From: Cotesia glomerata
Lineage: Eukaryota > Arthropoda > Insecta > Hymenoptera > Braconidae
Assembly: GCF_020080835.1 (NCBI RefSeq)
Contig: NC_058158.1
Span: 4,898,001-4,962,000 of the forward strand
Direction of reading: 5' to 3'
DNA: 64,000 nucleotides
Under the pieces are notes generated by a model. It worked only from the letters and a program-made list of their open reading frames with translations, did no database searches and had not been told where the DNA came from. Shown here one piece after another: positions 48,441-63,100 of this stretch. Positions within the stretch are counted from its first letter, which is position 1. Every line of letters begins with the position of its first letter. Made by a program: the position numbers and the translations under genes.

Positions 48441-49159
48441 TGAAAATAGCATAGTAGGATAAAAGGAAGAAAAAGAATAGAATAAAAAAAGTTGAGGCTA
48501 AAGCTCGCGGGAATCGCCGGAAGTGCTCGACACAGTGTAAAGTTGAGACACGACAAAAAGAGTTGGCCAAAGTGGGCATCTCTATGAATATTAACGACCC
48601 AGTTATACGTTACCATGAAAAGACACATTTAACAACTCAAAATATTCCCTCTTTACCGCATGACAAATATGCTTTTTATTTTTTTACTTTTTTGACTTGA
48701 AATATGTACTGCATACCTTGATATTCAACTTACACCGAGGATAAATTTAATTAAAAGCGGTTACCACACTCTGGATAGTTTATTTTTTACATTATACCTC
48801 ATACTCATATGACTTTTAAACGCTACTTAAACAATTATGAATTTAATGATTAAATATCTAACGATTAATTCGTTTAATACATAAGATAATTTTTTTCATT
48901 GTATGTTAAGATTAAATTATAGTTGTTATGGTCATTATACATTTTAAATGGAACAAACTTCACATTGTTAAGATTTATAGTGGTCTAGAGAAGATAACAT
49001 CAGTCAAATTAATATTATTGTATGTGAAAAAGAACTGCCATAAAATTTTGTTGTAAAGCATTACAACGGAACATAAAATGTTTCCATGAAAATCAATAGT
49101 TCTTATGTAATTTTTAACACAGTAAACGTAGCAATTCACGTATTATGGTCTTTATTTAG

Positions 49160-49235
49160 TAGGGGGATTCCACCCCTCCCCGTTAGGGTCGTTGCCCCTG
49201 GACCCTACAGGAACTTCGTCACGGAACTGTGCTTT
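49160..49235. repeat. GC-rich islet, possible repeat fragment
   Basis: A 75-bp stretch with AGGGGGATTCCACCCCTCCC, GGTCGTTGCCCCTGGACCC and GAACTTCGTCACGGAAC stands out sharply from more than 70% AT surroundings. Small self-complementary words (GGGG...CCCC, GGGTC...GACCC, GTTCC/GGAAC-type) suggest a folded RNA or repeat origin. It is not a tRNA or other RNA gene that I recognise. Confidence 0.4.
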
Positions 49236-52200
49236 TGACACCTATTTTTCAAGTAATAGGAGCATGTACGGTGTACAAGATATTGAATCTTAAAATATAT
49301 ATATATTTGATTTAATGTCAAATGTGGTGTAGAATTTTCAAGTTGTTGTATGGGATCTTTTTATGAAAAATGAGGCTCGAAATTTACCAATTTTTCTAAC
49401 TCATAAAAGTGATTTTTGAGAGTTAATCGATTGTAATGCGGTGTAATAATTCTTTATAAGTTTCGATTTTAAATAAAATTCATTGACTTTAATCCGTTAA
49501 TTTTTCTTCTCACTGAATCCTAAATTACAGTAATTTTATTACTAAATTCCAAAACTGTGTGCTAACAGAACAAAGAAAATTCAAAGAGAATTATGAATAA
49601 TGCAATAGTTTAATGTTTCATACCAATAAAATTTATTTCAAATTCACACAAAATAAAATAAACCAACCATGTGAATTTTTTGCAAATGATTTCTACTCGT
49701 AAATTTCTCATTCCACCGAAAAAATTGGTTAACTAATTATCGTTCATTACCAATAACCGCCCATTTAATATTCCCAGCCGTTCAATAATAAAACAATCGG
49801 GACTGGATTATTAATTGAACGTAACCCAACGATCAACGGTTCAAAAATAAAGTATTGCGTATCTGAATCTGAGCAATACAGGCAATATTTATTTTGCGTG
49901 GGTGAGTACATCGTGATAGTATACTACCATAACAGCCCGTCTCGACAATTCTTGATGCACATCTCTTTCTGTACAGCATAACCAGCCAACCGGAGACGAG
50001 TTAGATTGGCTCTTAATTGCAGTACCAGACGGAAGGTGGGAAGAAGGTTGAAACAACTATGCAAATCAATTTTGAACACACTCTGCATGACCGTTCGATA
50101 TTTTTTGTTTCTTTCCCATCACCACTTTTCATTTGTCTGCTTATGATATTATTTTTCACAATATATATTAAATTAAAATTAAAATACTTTTCCGTAGACT
50201 GTAGTCAGTTCGTTGAGTACGCTTACGCATTAAAAATAAATACACACTTAATAATATGCCCATCATTATTTATGTTTTATGTACATCTTGGCTCTTGTGA
50301 TTGAATTAATGGTTTAGCGTCCAACTGACTGGGAATATAAATGCATGATTTAAGCTTGGCTTCATCATTTTGCATCCAGCATGAGCATCAAGGTTTCTGC
50401 AGATCGCTTGTGGATTCACGATTTATCATCGTATGTTATTGCTGTTATACATCCATAATAAATCGATAGTAAAATAGTTAACATTTAATTTTCATGCAAG
50501 CGAATAACGTCTAGTCAGCAAATTTTATAATAATATATTGACAACTGAATGGATTATCAATTGGAAATGTCAAAACTGACTAGGTCAAGCTTTATAGCGT
50601 ACATCTTGTTTAGATTTGTTTCTAGGCCACATGTATACATCTGGTCTATAGCAGTACAATATATATGGTTAAAAGTACTGGGAATAAAAGTATATTATGT
50701 GCTATTATACACTGATAGATTTATTCGAAAGTAATAATCGTGATTTAGGCCAATATTACTCATCAAAATACTTTTAAATCTCTTTAGTATAGATGAAACA
50801 TAAATATACATACAAGAAGCCAATAAGTCTAGTCTCTATTTGTAGTCCAGGGAATACATGCACACACATAAAGAGACACATTTAAATCGTAAAGCGTATA
50901 TTTATATTCAAAAAAGAATAAATACCCAGACATCGCTCTACTCGGTAGACTGGAGAGCCATAGAAATGCTAGGTATGACCTCTTTAAAACTTTTTATTTG
51001 AACCCTGAAATAGCCACATTACAAGGATGACACCTGGTGAAATGGAACAAGTTTAAAAATTCATAATGACAGACGCAAGCCATTTCAAACTTTAGAAACA
51101 TCTCTTCATCATTTTATCACCCTCTTTGCTGGCCTTTTTCTATCTCACTTCAGGCTCTTTAATGAATGTTTGCTGAATAGAAGAGTCCGAAGCCACTGAA
51201 ACTAATACTTTTGCTGAGAATGTTTAAACTTTCGATTCAGAAACTCCAGATCTTCATGGAAGCTTTGGTAAAGAGTAAAGAGTAATTCTACCAGGAATAA
51301 CAGCTGTAAATTATCTGATGATTGATTTTTAGCGATTTAGTTGCACTAGTTTTCGATGCGCCAAAGGTTCTTGGGTTTACTTGCCTTAACTTAACTTGAG
51401 TTTATCAAAGTTTATTAGCCGGCAGATTAATTGAATGATTAATAAGCAAGTTGGCAGCATGAACTTTGGTGGAAATGATGTTACGCAAGTGGAATTTGTG
51501 GAGGAGATTGAGAAAGGGAAGGGCTGGGAGTGAACAAGTTACATTGAAATGCACTGGATTTTAGATTTTAGTTTAGTGCATCAAACCCATTTGTTGTGTA
51601 AGTGATTAAAGTTAATAAATCTTCAGCGATAGGAATAAAAGCAGACTAAGCTTTGAAGATTTATCGCGAAAACCTTTTTACTGCATAAAAAATAAAATTC
51701 TCATCAAATGTCAATGCAAGCGAAATGGGATTTTTAGTTTTATAATTCCGATGGGATTAAGGCTGATGGATAAAAAATAATAATAAAAAATAGAAAGAGA
51801 GAGAGAGAAAGAAGAGGTAGATATCATTCTTCCGGGGATTGAACGATATCTAGTAGACTCGTGATTTATTTGGGAGAACAGGAAATGTCGTTTGTATATC
51901 CTACTACATGTACGCTTACTTCCGTCCATCGTTAAAACTAGCGAAACGATGCGATTTGTCTCGGCATTTACCCATCGAGATAATTGCGGGAAGTAATACA
52001 AGCATATGTATGTATGCATGTATTCATACATGCATGTATGTAAATGTTTACGCGCATTTCATATAATGGTAGGTTATTTCGGTTTGTGAAGTACAAACGA
52101 CAGTCCAAATTATTTCCATCATTAAAACATGAATTTTGTATTTAATTTGGTATCTTCATTAAATATCTGCGGTAAAACAAATAATTTACCTGAATTATTT

Positions 52201-54560
52201 TGATCTCTGCATTTTCATTGTTTTGGCTATACCCTTTTCAGTTTAATTAGAATTCGTTGTCATTCTTATTTTTCAAAAATTCATCTAAGCAATTATTGAA
52301 TTGATAATTAATTAACAATTTTTTCATTATGACTTCACCAATGCAGTTATATGTACTTTTTGATGAAAAACAGGTTAATTGAATTACAAAAAAAAACTTT
52401 GTATTAATCTTATAGACAATCAAATAACAAAAAGCAAAAATTTTCGAATTAAAACTTCCAGTTGATTACATTTAAAGTAAATGAACAAAGTACAAAGCAA
52501 TAAAATATCAATCAACTTGGACAATAAAATTATCTAGAAACCAATAAAATATAGTCTACTGGAGAGTATCTGGAGATTGAATAGTATCTCAAAACAACAT
52601 TTGAAGGAATTGTACGTTCAAAAATCCAACAGAGCAGGTATGTCTGAAGTGGACCAAAGAAGAAATAATAGCGATAATACACTTTATTCCATCTAGATAC
52701 ATGTTACATGTATGTATATCTATAGACAAACGGATAAATGAAGCCAAGAGTGATAGGACGGAGCAACACAAAGAGTAGACAACACAGCAAATATAACAGA
52801 GGATCAGTGACTCCCCTTGATGATCACTCGTGCTTGAACGTCCCTTCTTCTTCTCATGATACCGTGATCAGATCCGATCTGTGTCTGTGAGAACTTAAAC
52901 TGCCGAATCAAATGATCTATAACCCAAACCCGAAGAGTGAACCGTGTAGTAATTCCTCTTTATATCACGAGACACATTATTATTCGATATATATCTAAAT
53001 TTTCATGTACGTACATGTATATGTATAAATATAATGATATATATGTACGGCAACTGTCTCGGTGTATGTCGATAATCATGATCTTTCGTATCACCATCAT
53101 GATCATTTAAAATAAATTTGATATGCTTTAATGTCACGGTACATTGTCAAGTCACTAGTAATGTTCACGTTGTATCATATTTTTTTTAATGTAATGGTAT
53201 ATTTTATTATTTATACATGTTATTTATGTTTAACTGCTGCTAATTATGATGAGGACGATTACGGTGATTGTAATTATCGTGATAGCATGCACTGACTCTT
53301 GAGATAAAATGTTATGTGAAAGAAGAGGACACTACCATTTAAGGCATCATATCAGTGAGTGCTACCTCGGGTCTTTGGTACGCTTTCACATGTGTACCAA
53401 GGTAACCAAGCCCGTCATGATTACTGGGAACACCATTGCCGAGGCAATGACTTAAGATATGACCTTCTTTGACAATCGTTTTATTTTACGCATTCCACAC
53501 ACGCGAGTAGAGATAAGACGTTGAACTTGATACAAGAACTTACAACGTCGCACACTAAATATTATTATTTTTGACTCAATTTTGTTTCTTTTTATTATAC
53601 TGAAGCATAACGGGGATATTTTTAAACTTCCGATATGTTAATTGTGCTTTTATTATCAATGATATTGATCAGATGCTTCATTTATTTTTTTTTAATTTAT
53701 AATGAAAAAAAAAATTCCTTTTCATAAAATTTAAATGGAATTTACGATTCGATTTTGTTATAGTAAATTGTCTGTTAAAAAAATGAGAAAAATTTTCGGA
53801 TGTCTGCATTGTGGAAACATAAAATGTTCGTTGAGCTCAAAAATACTAAAATCGAATTAAATTTTTTCGAGTTCATAGAACCACAAAGAAGTACACGCGT
53901 GCAAATTTAATTGCAATTTTTTATTTTCGAAGTAATTTTGTTTAATTGGACTGCCCGGAAGTAAACGAGAAAGTATAATTGCACTGCGGCAATACATTTG
54001 AAGATAAAAAAAAGTGAGTAGTTCAGTTACAGAAACGATTAGGTCAGTTCCAGGTCAATGAATCCAAAGATCCGATTATACGGTTGGAAGAGCGCAAACA
54101 GTGATCGATAGTGATTGTCAGACAAATTTTATCTTGGATATTATATTAAAAATGGCGAAAGACCGAGTAACAACGTTACTCGTTAAATTTATACTGCGAG
54201 GTACATTATGCAAACACCGTAAAAATTGTGACGAGAAAATAAATCGAAAAATACATTTCATTTATGCATACATTATACACTACATTCCCGGCAATCCAAC
54301 TAGATATACGTATATTTTATTACAACTACATCCATTTCGAAAAATTTTCATAAATATTTATCGGTATCTTGAATGGATGCTAAATATATTCCTCTTAATA
54401 TAAAATAAGTTCGGATAAAATATAAATCTGCAACTTGTACCATTATGTCATGCACTAATTCAAAAATATTTCGATGGAAAATCAGAACACATAAATTAGT
54501 GATTATCATCTACTTTTTGTTTACATTATTGATAATTTTTTTAAAAAAACTTTTAAAAGT

Positions 54561-54738
54561 TTGATCATTTTGAAGAAAGCAGAAAAATTTTGCAACTATG
54601 AAATTGTTCTTGATTCAAGAAAATTTTACTCGATTTTATAAGTTTTCTGCTTGATTCAAGATGATCAAACTTTTCAAAATAATGTTCTTGGTTAGAAATT
54701 CTTCTCTTAAGTCAAGTTAATTTTTTCGTCTTTGTATG
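54561..54738. mobile_element. Degenerate MITE of the CTTGATTCAAG family
   Basis: Contains GTTCTTGATTCAAGAAAATT, GCTTGATTCAAGATGATC and CTTAAGTCAAGTTAATTTTT in the same order as the 35887-36111 element, and an ending AATTTTTTCGTCTTTGTA that resembles a decayed right terminus. Boundaries are approximate because the left inverted repeat is poorly preserved. Confidence 0.45.
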
Positions 54739-56543
54739 AGGAAAGAAAAAATATAATTTTCCTTTATAGAACAAGGAAGTTATGAAATGAATCTGAACAA
54801 ATAAAATAGCTGTTAATTACACGAAATATTTACACCAGTCATATATAATATAAGAATAAATTTAGAGAATTACTAAAATATACATATCTACAGATAAAAG
54901 CGAGTCTGATTCCCTCATAAATATTAATCGAGTGGAGGGAACGTAAGAACTTCTCGACGTGTTGAAGATTCACGATTTAATTATTGAATCCCTTGAGTAT
55001 AACTAAAGGTACATCTCCTTTCTCTGCATTCTATAGCAATAGTACTTACTATTACTCCTCTTACATACATCGTTAATACATATATATAATACCGGGAATG
55101 TACGTAAGTCTACATTGTATTCTACTTAACTCTACACCACTTTTACTCTTCCTATCCGCTATTTCCTATCTCCCAAACTTTCAAATAATACTCACAATAG
55201 TTTTTACTCTTTAATCTTTCTATTCCTCTTGCGCTGGTTTTTTTACTTTTTATTATCCGCCTTCGCACCACTGTCACTGACTAAAATGTGCGATAATTAT
55301 TATGCAAACCCAGATATAACACCCGGCAGCGAACCAGGTGGAAATCACACCGAAAATGATAAATTATTTACTACAGTCAGAGCATTTGGTATTGTCACCA
55401 TTTTATACATATATTTTGAGACAATGTAATGTAATGTATGTGAACAGCTTTACATTATTTCAAGTACATGCGACGTGACAGATACTTAATATACACATAA
55501 TGATAATACTTGTTTAAAAGCAATGCAACTGAGTGGGAAGGAAGACGGTACAGCAAATGCCAAATGATTTATAATTTTCTCATGAATAATTCATTCATAA
55601 TAATATCAAACAAATTTCCAATGATAGTTATCGATGCGGAATAATGTACACCTTTTAAATATTTTTCTAACAGGTACACGAAGTGAGAATGCGATCGAAC
55701 GTTTTGTAGAATCAGCTGTTTGTAATTTACTTATTTAAACGCTATTTTTATTTCGCAAAAGAAGATTCATATAATAAGAAGTTTACGGTAGTTTCATCAT
55801 TTGTATATATTCTTCAATTCGACTATATGAAAAAAAAAAAAAAAAAAATTACATACTGAGAAAATTATTCAGGTATTATAAAGTTTGAGAAAGTAGACAG
55901 TGGAAAACTCGGAAATAAAAGTTATTTCTCAGTAAAATTTAAAGCGAACTGGATGAGAAAAAAGGCTCGATAAAAATAATAAAGTAAAGGATATAAGTAA
56001 AGGCAGAAGTAAATAAATAAAGTAAAATAAAAAAAGTGACTTGCCAGCTGGGAAAGTTTATCCTCCATGAGTTTAAAAGCTATTGGATAAATCCAAAGTA
56101 AACACTTTTTGGACACTTTAAATATATTTATTCTTACTATGTACTCAAACTATTTACTTTTTACTAAAACACAATATTTTTCACAAATACAGCGCACATA
56201 CTGGGATTTTCGGTATTTTAATGAAAAATTTATTATCGAAAGAAGGAAAACGCTGATAGAACCACTTGTTGTTATTATTATTATTATTATCAATATTGAT
56301 GAAATATGCAGAAAGGGACTCGAAGGTAAGGATCTGCTTAGATATATAGATGAAAAGAGTACTCGGTACTCAGCACGTGAGAAACAGGATCACACGGTAG
56401 GAATTCCGATGATGTTCTCCTTTTGTTCATTGGATCGATCTTCTGCAAATTGCATCCGTGCGGGTTCGCTCGTCGAGAATACGTCGAGAAGAATGCAAAC
56501 TAGTTCAATAGCGAGAATGAGCTGAGAAGAAATAGATAGTGGT

Positions 56544-56545
<2 letters not shown>

Positions 56546-56577
<32 letters not shown>
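56546..56577. repeat. TA microsatellite
   Basis: About 32 bp of alternating TA ending in AGATATATA. It produces Ile-Tyr repeats in overlapping frames, which should not be read as membrane proteins. Confidence 0.85.
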
Positions 56578-56578
<1 letters not shown>

Positions 56579-56902
56579 TATATACCCGGCGTTGAATCGA
56601 ATGCGCCAGTGCCACAGCAAAAAAAGATAAAAAATAGGCTGTAAAACTATAGTCAATGCGGATTGTCAGTGTCAGGTAAACTTTGAATAAATAACAACAC
56701 GGTAATCCGAAAGATGTGATGTCGTAAAAAAAAACATACAACCGGGCAAAGTAAAGTGTAAAACGTCCGTGTTATGTATTTTGAGCTCGTATGTATATCG
56801 TATATATACTGCCACGGGATGAGAACATGTGGAGTGTTCGAAAGGCCGCGTTAAACTGAGAATGAGGATGAGGATACTAAAGAAATAGAGGGAGATTTAA
56901 CC

Positions 56903-57163
56903 ATGAGCCGTTCTTCTGACATAAACCTCGATCGTGTGGGGAGCAAAAGAAGGCCCTACTGGTTTCGCTGGACATCTGAGTGGGAGAAAGTCGGGACTAC
57001 GGACTGGGCCCAGACGCTTAGCTTATGTTGGGACTGGAAGATCTTGTCGATTATATTATTATATAGTGTATTATATATAGGAACTTGTTCACTTCCTATC
57101 TTCGTGTTTTTTACCTTCATTTTAAAATTAAATTTTTATGTAATTTATGTAATTATTATGTGA
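56903..57163 (+). other. Possible short reading frame, unrecognised
   Basis: A frame of 86 codons starts in a good context (ACCATGAG). Its first 50 codons are in GC-richer sequence (MSRSSDINLDRVGSKRRPYW, then FRWTSEWEKVGTTDWAQTL), while the second half is AT-driven hydrophobic sequence. I recognise no family. It may be a short ORF in an untranslated exon or lncRNA, or chance. Listed only because the local composition is unlike its surroundings. Confidence 0.15.
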
Positions 57164-60100
57164 AATTATGTTGGAATTTTTGTCTAAGCTCCGAAAAATT
57201 TTTAGGTAATTTTAAAAATTTTTTAATGGTATTGTTAATTTTTAAAAAATCATACTTAATTTTTTTAACTCAATAAAATTTTATCATTTTTTTTTTATAA
57301 TTGATTTGTTAAAAATATATAATATTTGATAATAAAATTAATTAAAAATTTTTTTAATGTAAAGTTGTCATTTAATGAAGAAAATTTTTAATTAATTAAA
57401 AAAAGTTTAATTATTGATTTGAAGAAAATTCTTGGCGATATAAGAAAATACTTATTATTACTACCCCTTTGTATCCCCTCTATACACCACCACACTGCTT
57501 TCCCTACGTATAAAATTTTCTTTCAGGTTCCAGATGTTCCTATTATAATTCGTACGTTCTCAAAACCATGTCAAAAGAAAAAAGACTGCATATATATATC
57601 ATATAAATCCGAGTAGTTCTGAGTCGACAAAATTTTTACAATGACAATTAAACAATGTTGTATTGTCTTCATTTGCATTTATATACATTACATTTTACTT
57701 TATGGTGAATTTATATACGTAATACATATGTGTGTAATATATAAATGTACATAGAGCTCTATTGTATTATACTTAGCACAAAAAAAATATCTTTCTGCGG
57801 TAGATTTTCATGAATATATTTTCTTTATTATTGTTTAAGTTTAGAATTTTATGTAGTGAAATTTTTAAAAGAATAACTGTCATGAAGTAATGAAATTTTT
57901 TTCTGTAAAAAGTATTTTATAGCCAATTTATAGTCATTGTGTTGAAAAAAAAAAAAAAAACGAATATAATAAATTCAAATTAATAAATATAAAGGTTATA
58001 AGTTATAAATGATTTTTTTTTTCAATAGCGGGTATGACGATCTTTCCGGTTCCTCTTTGTGGAAAGGTATAAAAGCTTTTTGACATCAAGTAAAAGTAGA
58101 CTAAAGCATTATCAAACTCATAAAAAAAATGGATTCAGTCTTGAGTGAAATTTGAGCACTACCAGGGGAAGAAATTTTTTTTTTAGCTGATATTGGATAT
58201 ACCTCAAGGAGCATATGTGGCTCGTGGCAACGATCAGTTTTCAAATATTATAACAATAAAGGCTAATAGATATTTTTATTTTAGTTTTTATCTCTTATGT
58301 TTTGAAGTTTTTATCCGTTAATGTTTCATGAATCGATATTGAAAAAAGTAGAAAATTAATAACACTTTTTTATAGAATATTTTTTAAAAACGGAATACTA
58401 TTGAAAAAAAAAATATTAATAACTCAAAGAATATCTTGATTTTTTAATAAAAATAAAACTTACGAATAATATAAATCAGTGACTAATAATAAAGTTTTCA
58501 TGACACGAATCAATCATTAAAGATCGTTCCAAAGAAGAATAACAAAGAAGAAGTTTCAAAAGAAGTTACTAAGTACTTTTACAACCAAGTTATTTTCAAA
58601 GATTGATTATTTCAGTAATAATTTATAAAGAAATCACATGTATAAATAAATTTGAAAGTTAATCCATTAATCCTAGCTTGATCAATAATAGTCTTCTTAT
58701 TTATTTATCATTCTTGTTATCATATTATATAGCATATATCAATAACCGATAGTGAAAATACCAAGGATCTTTCTGCACTCTCTGCTCAATGTTAGTGATA
58801 TCCGTTCAAGCTTTTCCAATAATATAAGCCACCAAAATTCCTGAGCTAACAATCCCACTCTGAGACGAAAAAGAATCAGGAGAGTTAACGATCGGCGAAG
58901 AGAAGGCAAGGTAGAGATGATGGCAGCACACAAGAAATGTACGGATGGAGAAGCAAAGGGCAAAAAACAAGATGAAAACTGAGAAGCCAATAGGGAAACT
59001 GAATAATGCACACCCTCTCTGGAGTATTCCTTCGGAATCAGGAATCTTTACTAGCAAAAGCTAGTAAAGTCTATGAAAAAACCTAAGAGACTCGCTGCTC
59101 GCTCTGCTACGGTAAATCGACTTTTGCGAATTCTCTTTGACAACTGTCATTTCTTACTACACCCAAATTATTCCAAGCTTCTTCAATCTGATTTCTATTC
59201 GCATAAACTATTCAAGAGGTACAATCTCGAGCGGAGGTTCATCTCTTACCTCTTCATTTTCAAATTTATTGGCTTTGTTTTGCTCTACTTGGGCTTCTTA
59301 ATTAACCTACAGCTCTTTGGATTAATTTCCTGACTAAATTTATGGAAAATTGATAATAACAGCAGATTAAATTCCAGTTTTGTTCAAAGGAATTTTTTTG
59401 AGTTGATAGCATAAAAATTTTAATTAAGCAAATAATTATATTCTTAAAAGACAATTATTAATAAATTCAAATAAAAAGAAAACTTTCATTTAAAAACATT
59501 CAATTAGTTGATTTAAGGAAAAAATTTCTGATAAATTTAAAATAATGAACGAAGAATATGAGTTAGATTTTCTTGTTTTGATTGAACAAAATTTTTCAAA
59601 AAAAATCACTTTAAATTGAAAATGATTAAATAATAAAAAAATTAACTTAGTTAGACAATTTTTGATTTTCAGTCAGTTCTTTTGGAATCAAGATAGAATC
59701 TATAAAAAAAGATGTCTTACGTGGTCTTTTATAAGCTCTTGTTGCATCACCGACGTGGGAAAGAAAATAATGAAAATGAAAATCCAGTTAAATTTACGAT
59801 CTGCGAGTGTAGATTTAACCGATCGCTATAAATATCGATTTAGTTTGGTCATTGGAGTACACGGTGATTCAAATAGTTACACAACGATATTGGAGTTTTA
59901 AATTATACTTTAGATACGAGTTGATGATCTTTGCAAATAAAAAACCGTTTATTGCCAGCGAAAAAAGTAATGGAAATTTATTCCAACTAAAACAATGAAT
60001 AAAGATCAGAAAGATTAAAATTATTTGTTTTGTCAAGCTTTGAGAATAAATCGCTTTCTAGGTTGAGGAAACACTGGGTAGTTTTATTGTCTGTGTACCT

Positions 60101-63100
60101 GAATCTTTGTATAATAGTAGACCGGACTATGTGTATTTTATATTTAAGACAGATGTCAGGCCAACGTGGTTTAAAAAATCCGCAGCTGTCGCTCCTCGGA
60201 GAAACCTTAGAAATATATTTAAGCCTATAGTTGACCTGACTTGCGGTCTATACTACGCGGATGTGTTCAGTTCTACCCACATACTCTCGGCGTGTATATT
60301 ATATGTCTAGATATTTGCGGAAAGTACGTTTTAATATTATTTACTTACGCGTCTCATAGTCGACACTTTGTGTGTACAGACGCCAAAGGCAAAATTACTC
60401 GGTTGGAGCTGCACATTGCGCCTTTCAAGTCAGAGACTAATTCACGTTCCTCGTCAAATATTTAAGTTAATTTCGAATACTGTTTAAGTAGAAGCAGTAG
60501 CTTACATTAAAAAAATATTGTTAAACAATATTAATGTTTACATAATTTTTAATAATTATTTCAGTTTCGCAAATTTTGATTACTTCAATAATGAAAAAAT
60601 AATTTTTTCTTTAAAACTATAATTTTTAGATCCAATAAAAATGATCAATTAATAAGATCGTCAATTAATTGATAATAGAATAAAAAAATTAATTTGAAAT
60701 TTTTTCAATATAAAAATGTTGCGAAAATAAAATTTTAAAAATGATTGCAGTTTTTATGGTGTATTTTTAAAATAAAATAAAATACCGGGTCATAAAAAAA
60801 ACCATAGAGGTGTAGAAGTACCAAGTGAGCTGAACATAACATCTACAGTACATATATATGTATATAAAATATAATATACCACCTGCTGTACAGGTTGGCC
60901 CGAACGAGCGATTCCTCCGCGCGAGTAGGATAGGCCACATCTGGGCTACGGATGTTCGATTGTCAAAGATATTTTAAACTTTTGAATTTCACAGTCCAAC
61001 AAATAATGTCTGGTGAAATTGTACAAGTCGTTAAATTTTATATGCGTCGATTTTAGTTAAATTCCGATATATTTATTCCGATACACAAATATAATTATGC
61101 AGAAGATAAATAAATTTACCGATCGGAAATAGGCTTGGAATTGAAAATATATTTATACCACCGATGTAAATTTTGGTCTGTTAAACTTTAATTCGTTGAT
61201 TGTATGCAAATTTAAATTTTCCATTTTCGATTGTCAATCGTCAATATTCAATTGTTAATTATCGGCTGTCAGAATACTCTGTCTACGTTTTAATAAATAA
61301 AGCCCTGATAATAAAGTTGGTTTTATCATATAAAAGAAGAAAACATCTTTGACATTTTATGATTACCAATTACTTGGATATTTATTGAATAAAGACTTTG
61401 TTATTGTACGTATTGTAAGTACATAGAAGAAACAACGACAAGTAAAAGAAAATTTAATCTACGATTCAATTGAAGAACGATATTTTATATTTATATATAT
61501 CAAATCAATTCAATTTATTTATGGAGCATCAATTTGTTCAGAAACAACAACCGTCTGATAATGCTCGGAGATTGTTATGACATATGTATTTATCAATAAT
61601 CTTGTTTGCTTTTTGCTGTATACGGTCTTAAAAATAAAATATCCCAGACGTAAACAAAATTCAAAATCAGATAAAATAAAATAAAAAAATATATCTGTGA
61701 TATAATTTCGTATAAACATTGATAAAATAGTAAACTATTTTCACAAGCTGAGTAGCTTATTGCATTAACATAAATGAACGAAGGAAAATGAACCATTCTT
61801 GGAATAATATTGTGTTATTTTTTGGCCTTTAGGCTTAACTTGTTCTTGAATATCTGGACTAAATTCATTTAACCGAGAAGTACACTAGAGAAATTGATGA
61901 AATTGTACGAATTCTTCGACATTTTCATACATAAAATCTTCAATGTTACAATTTCTGGTGAATTATTTACACAACTTTTAGATTTAATACCGATATCAAG
62001 TAAAATTAAAATATTTATTGAGCGAATTTCATTTTTCGTTTACTGGAGACATTGATACGTTAATATTTACTAAAAAAATAATTCACCAGTCGAGTATCTC
62101 ATTATGCAAAATACGAAATGAGAACAAGATAAATAAACACAAAAAAGTACAGAATCGTTTCATTAAGTATATTGATACAAAGATATCAGGCGATTTTTTT
62201 TGATTGAAAATATTTGAACAGTAAATTTTTAGCGGGGTAATGATTTGTTTTGTAATTTTGTAATTGCAGCCGTTTACACGTGCTACATGCTACATGAACG
62301 TGTACTCTCGACAAATATTATATGTTCGACATTTCACCGAAGGGACCGAATTAAGTCTCTTGGGAGTTTTAGTGGTCGTATGTTTTAATTTCATAGGTTT
62401 ATTGCGAAAAATTTGACGCCGGTATAATATTGAACCGTTTGTGAAGAAATAACTTGGCTTGATTAAATGTTTCTACCAAGGAGAAATCATACTCAAATAT
62501 TTCATTAAGGCGGTATTTGTTCTGCGCATGAGTTAAATGCCAAGTAATATCCAGTATTTGCCAAATAAAATCAAAATAACTTGTTCTGCTGTTGGAAAAT
62601 AAGTTTCCTGATAAAGAAATGTGACGCAAGATATTTATCACTTAAATAATATGTTATTTTTTCTGAAAAAATTTAAAATTAATTTGTTTCGAATAAATAG
62701 GATTTTATTAAATTTTTATGAAATAATATTTTTCTCAAGACTATAAAATATCTATTTATCTATTTTCTTTTTTTTAATAAACTTAATGAAGTCAACAAAA
62801 ATTAACCACAACTTAAACTACCATAACAAAATAAATTTTTATTAAAACCTAATCGTTTTTATACCAGGGGCAGCCTATACATTAGACCTCAAAAAAGTTG
62901 GGTTATGATCTAATTAAAAAGCCATTAAAAAAAATAAAAAAAAAAGTAAGTCGCTTGTAACGAGACTGCGCACTCGTAATGAGACTTTCGGGGTGGATAT
63001 GGGAAAACCTATTCGGGGTGTCAAGGGGGAAAAATTGAGGGGAATGTCGAGAGGGTGACTAACTCGATGGGCCAGCAGGAGGTTGAGACACACACTGAAT

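Noticed and set aside
48247..48628. His-rich and Ile/Thr-rich minus frames near 48.4 kb
   Set aside because: The His and Ile/Thr runs are readings of the GAT microsatellite; the rest has no protein signature.
53360..53410. Short hairpin (TTGGTAC ... GTACCAA), possible microRNA
   Set aside because: The stem is only 7-8 bp with no extended pairing, too short for a pre-miRNA.
56109..56741. Overlapping plus and minus frames around 56.1-56.7 kb
   Set aside because: They include runs of Ile or Ile-Tyr from ATT and TA repeats; no domain, no splice-linked continuation.
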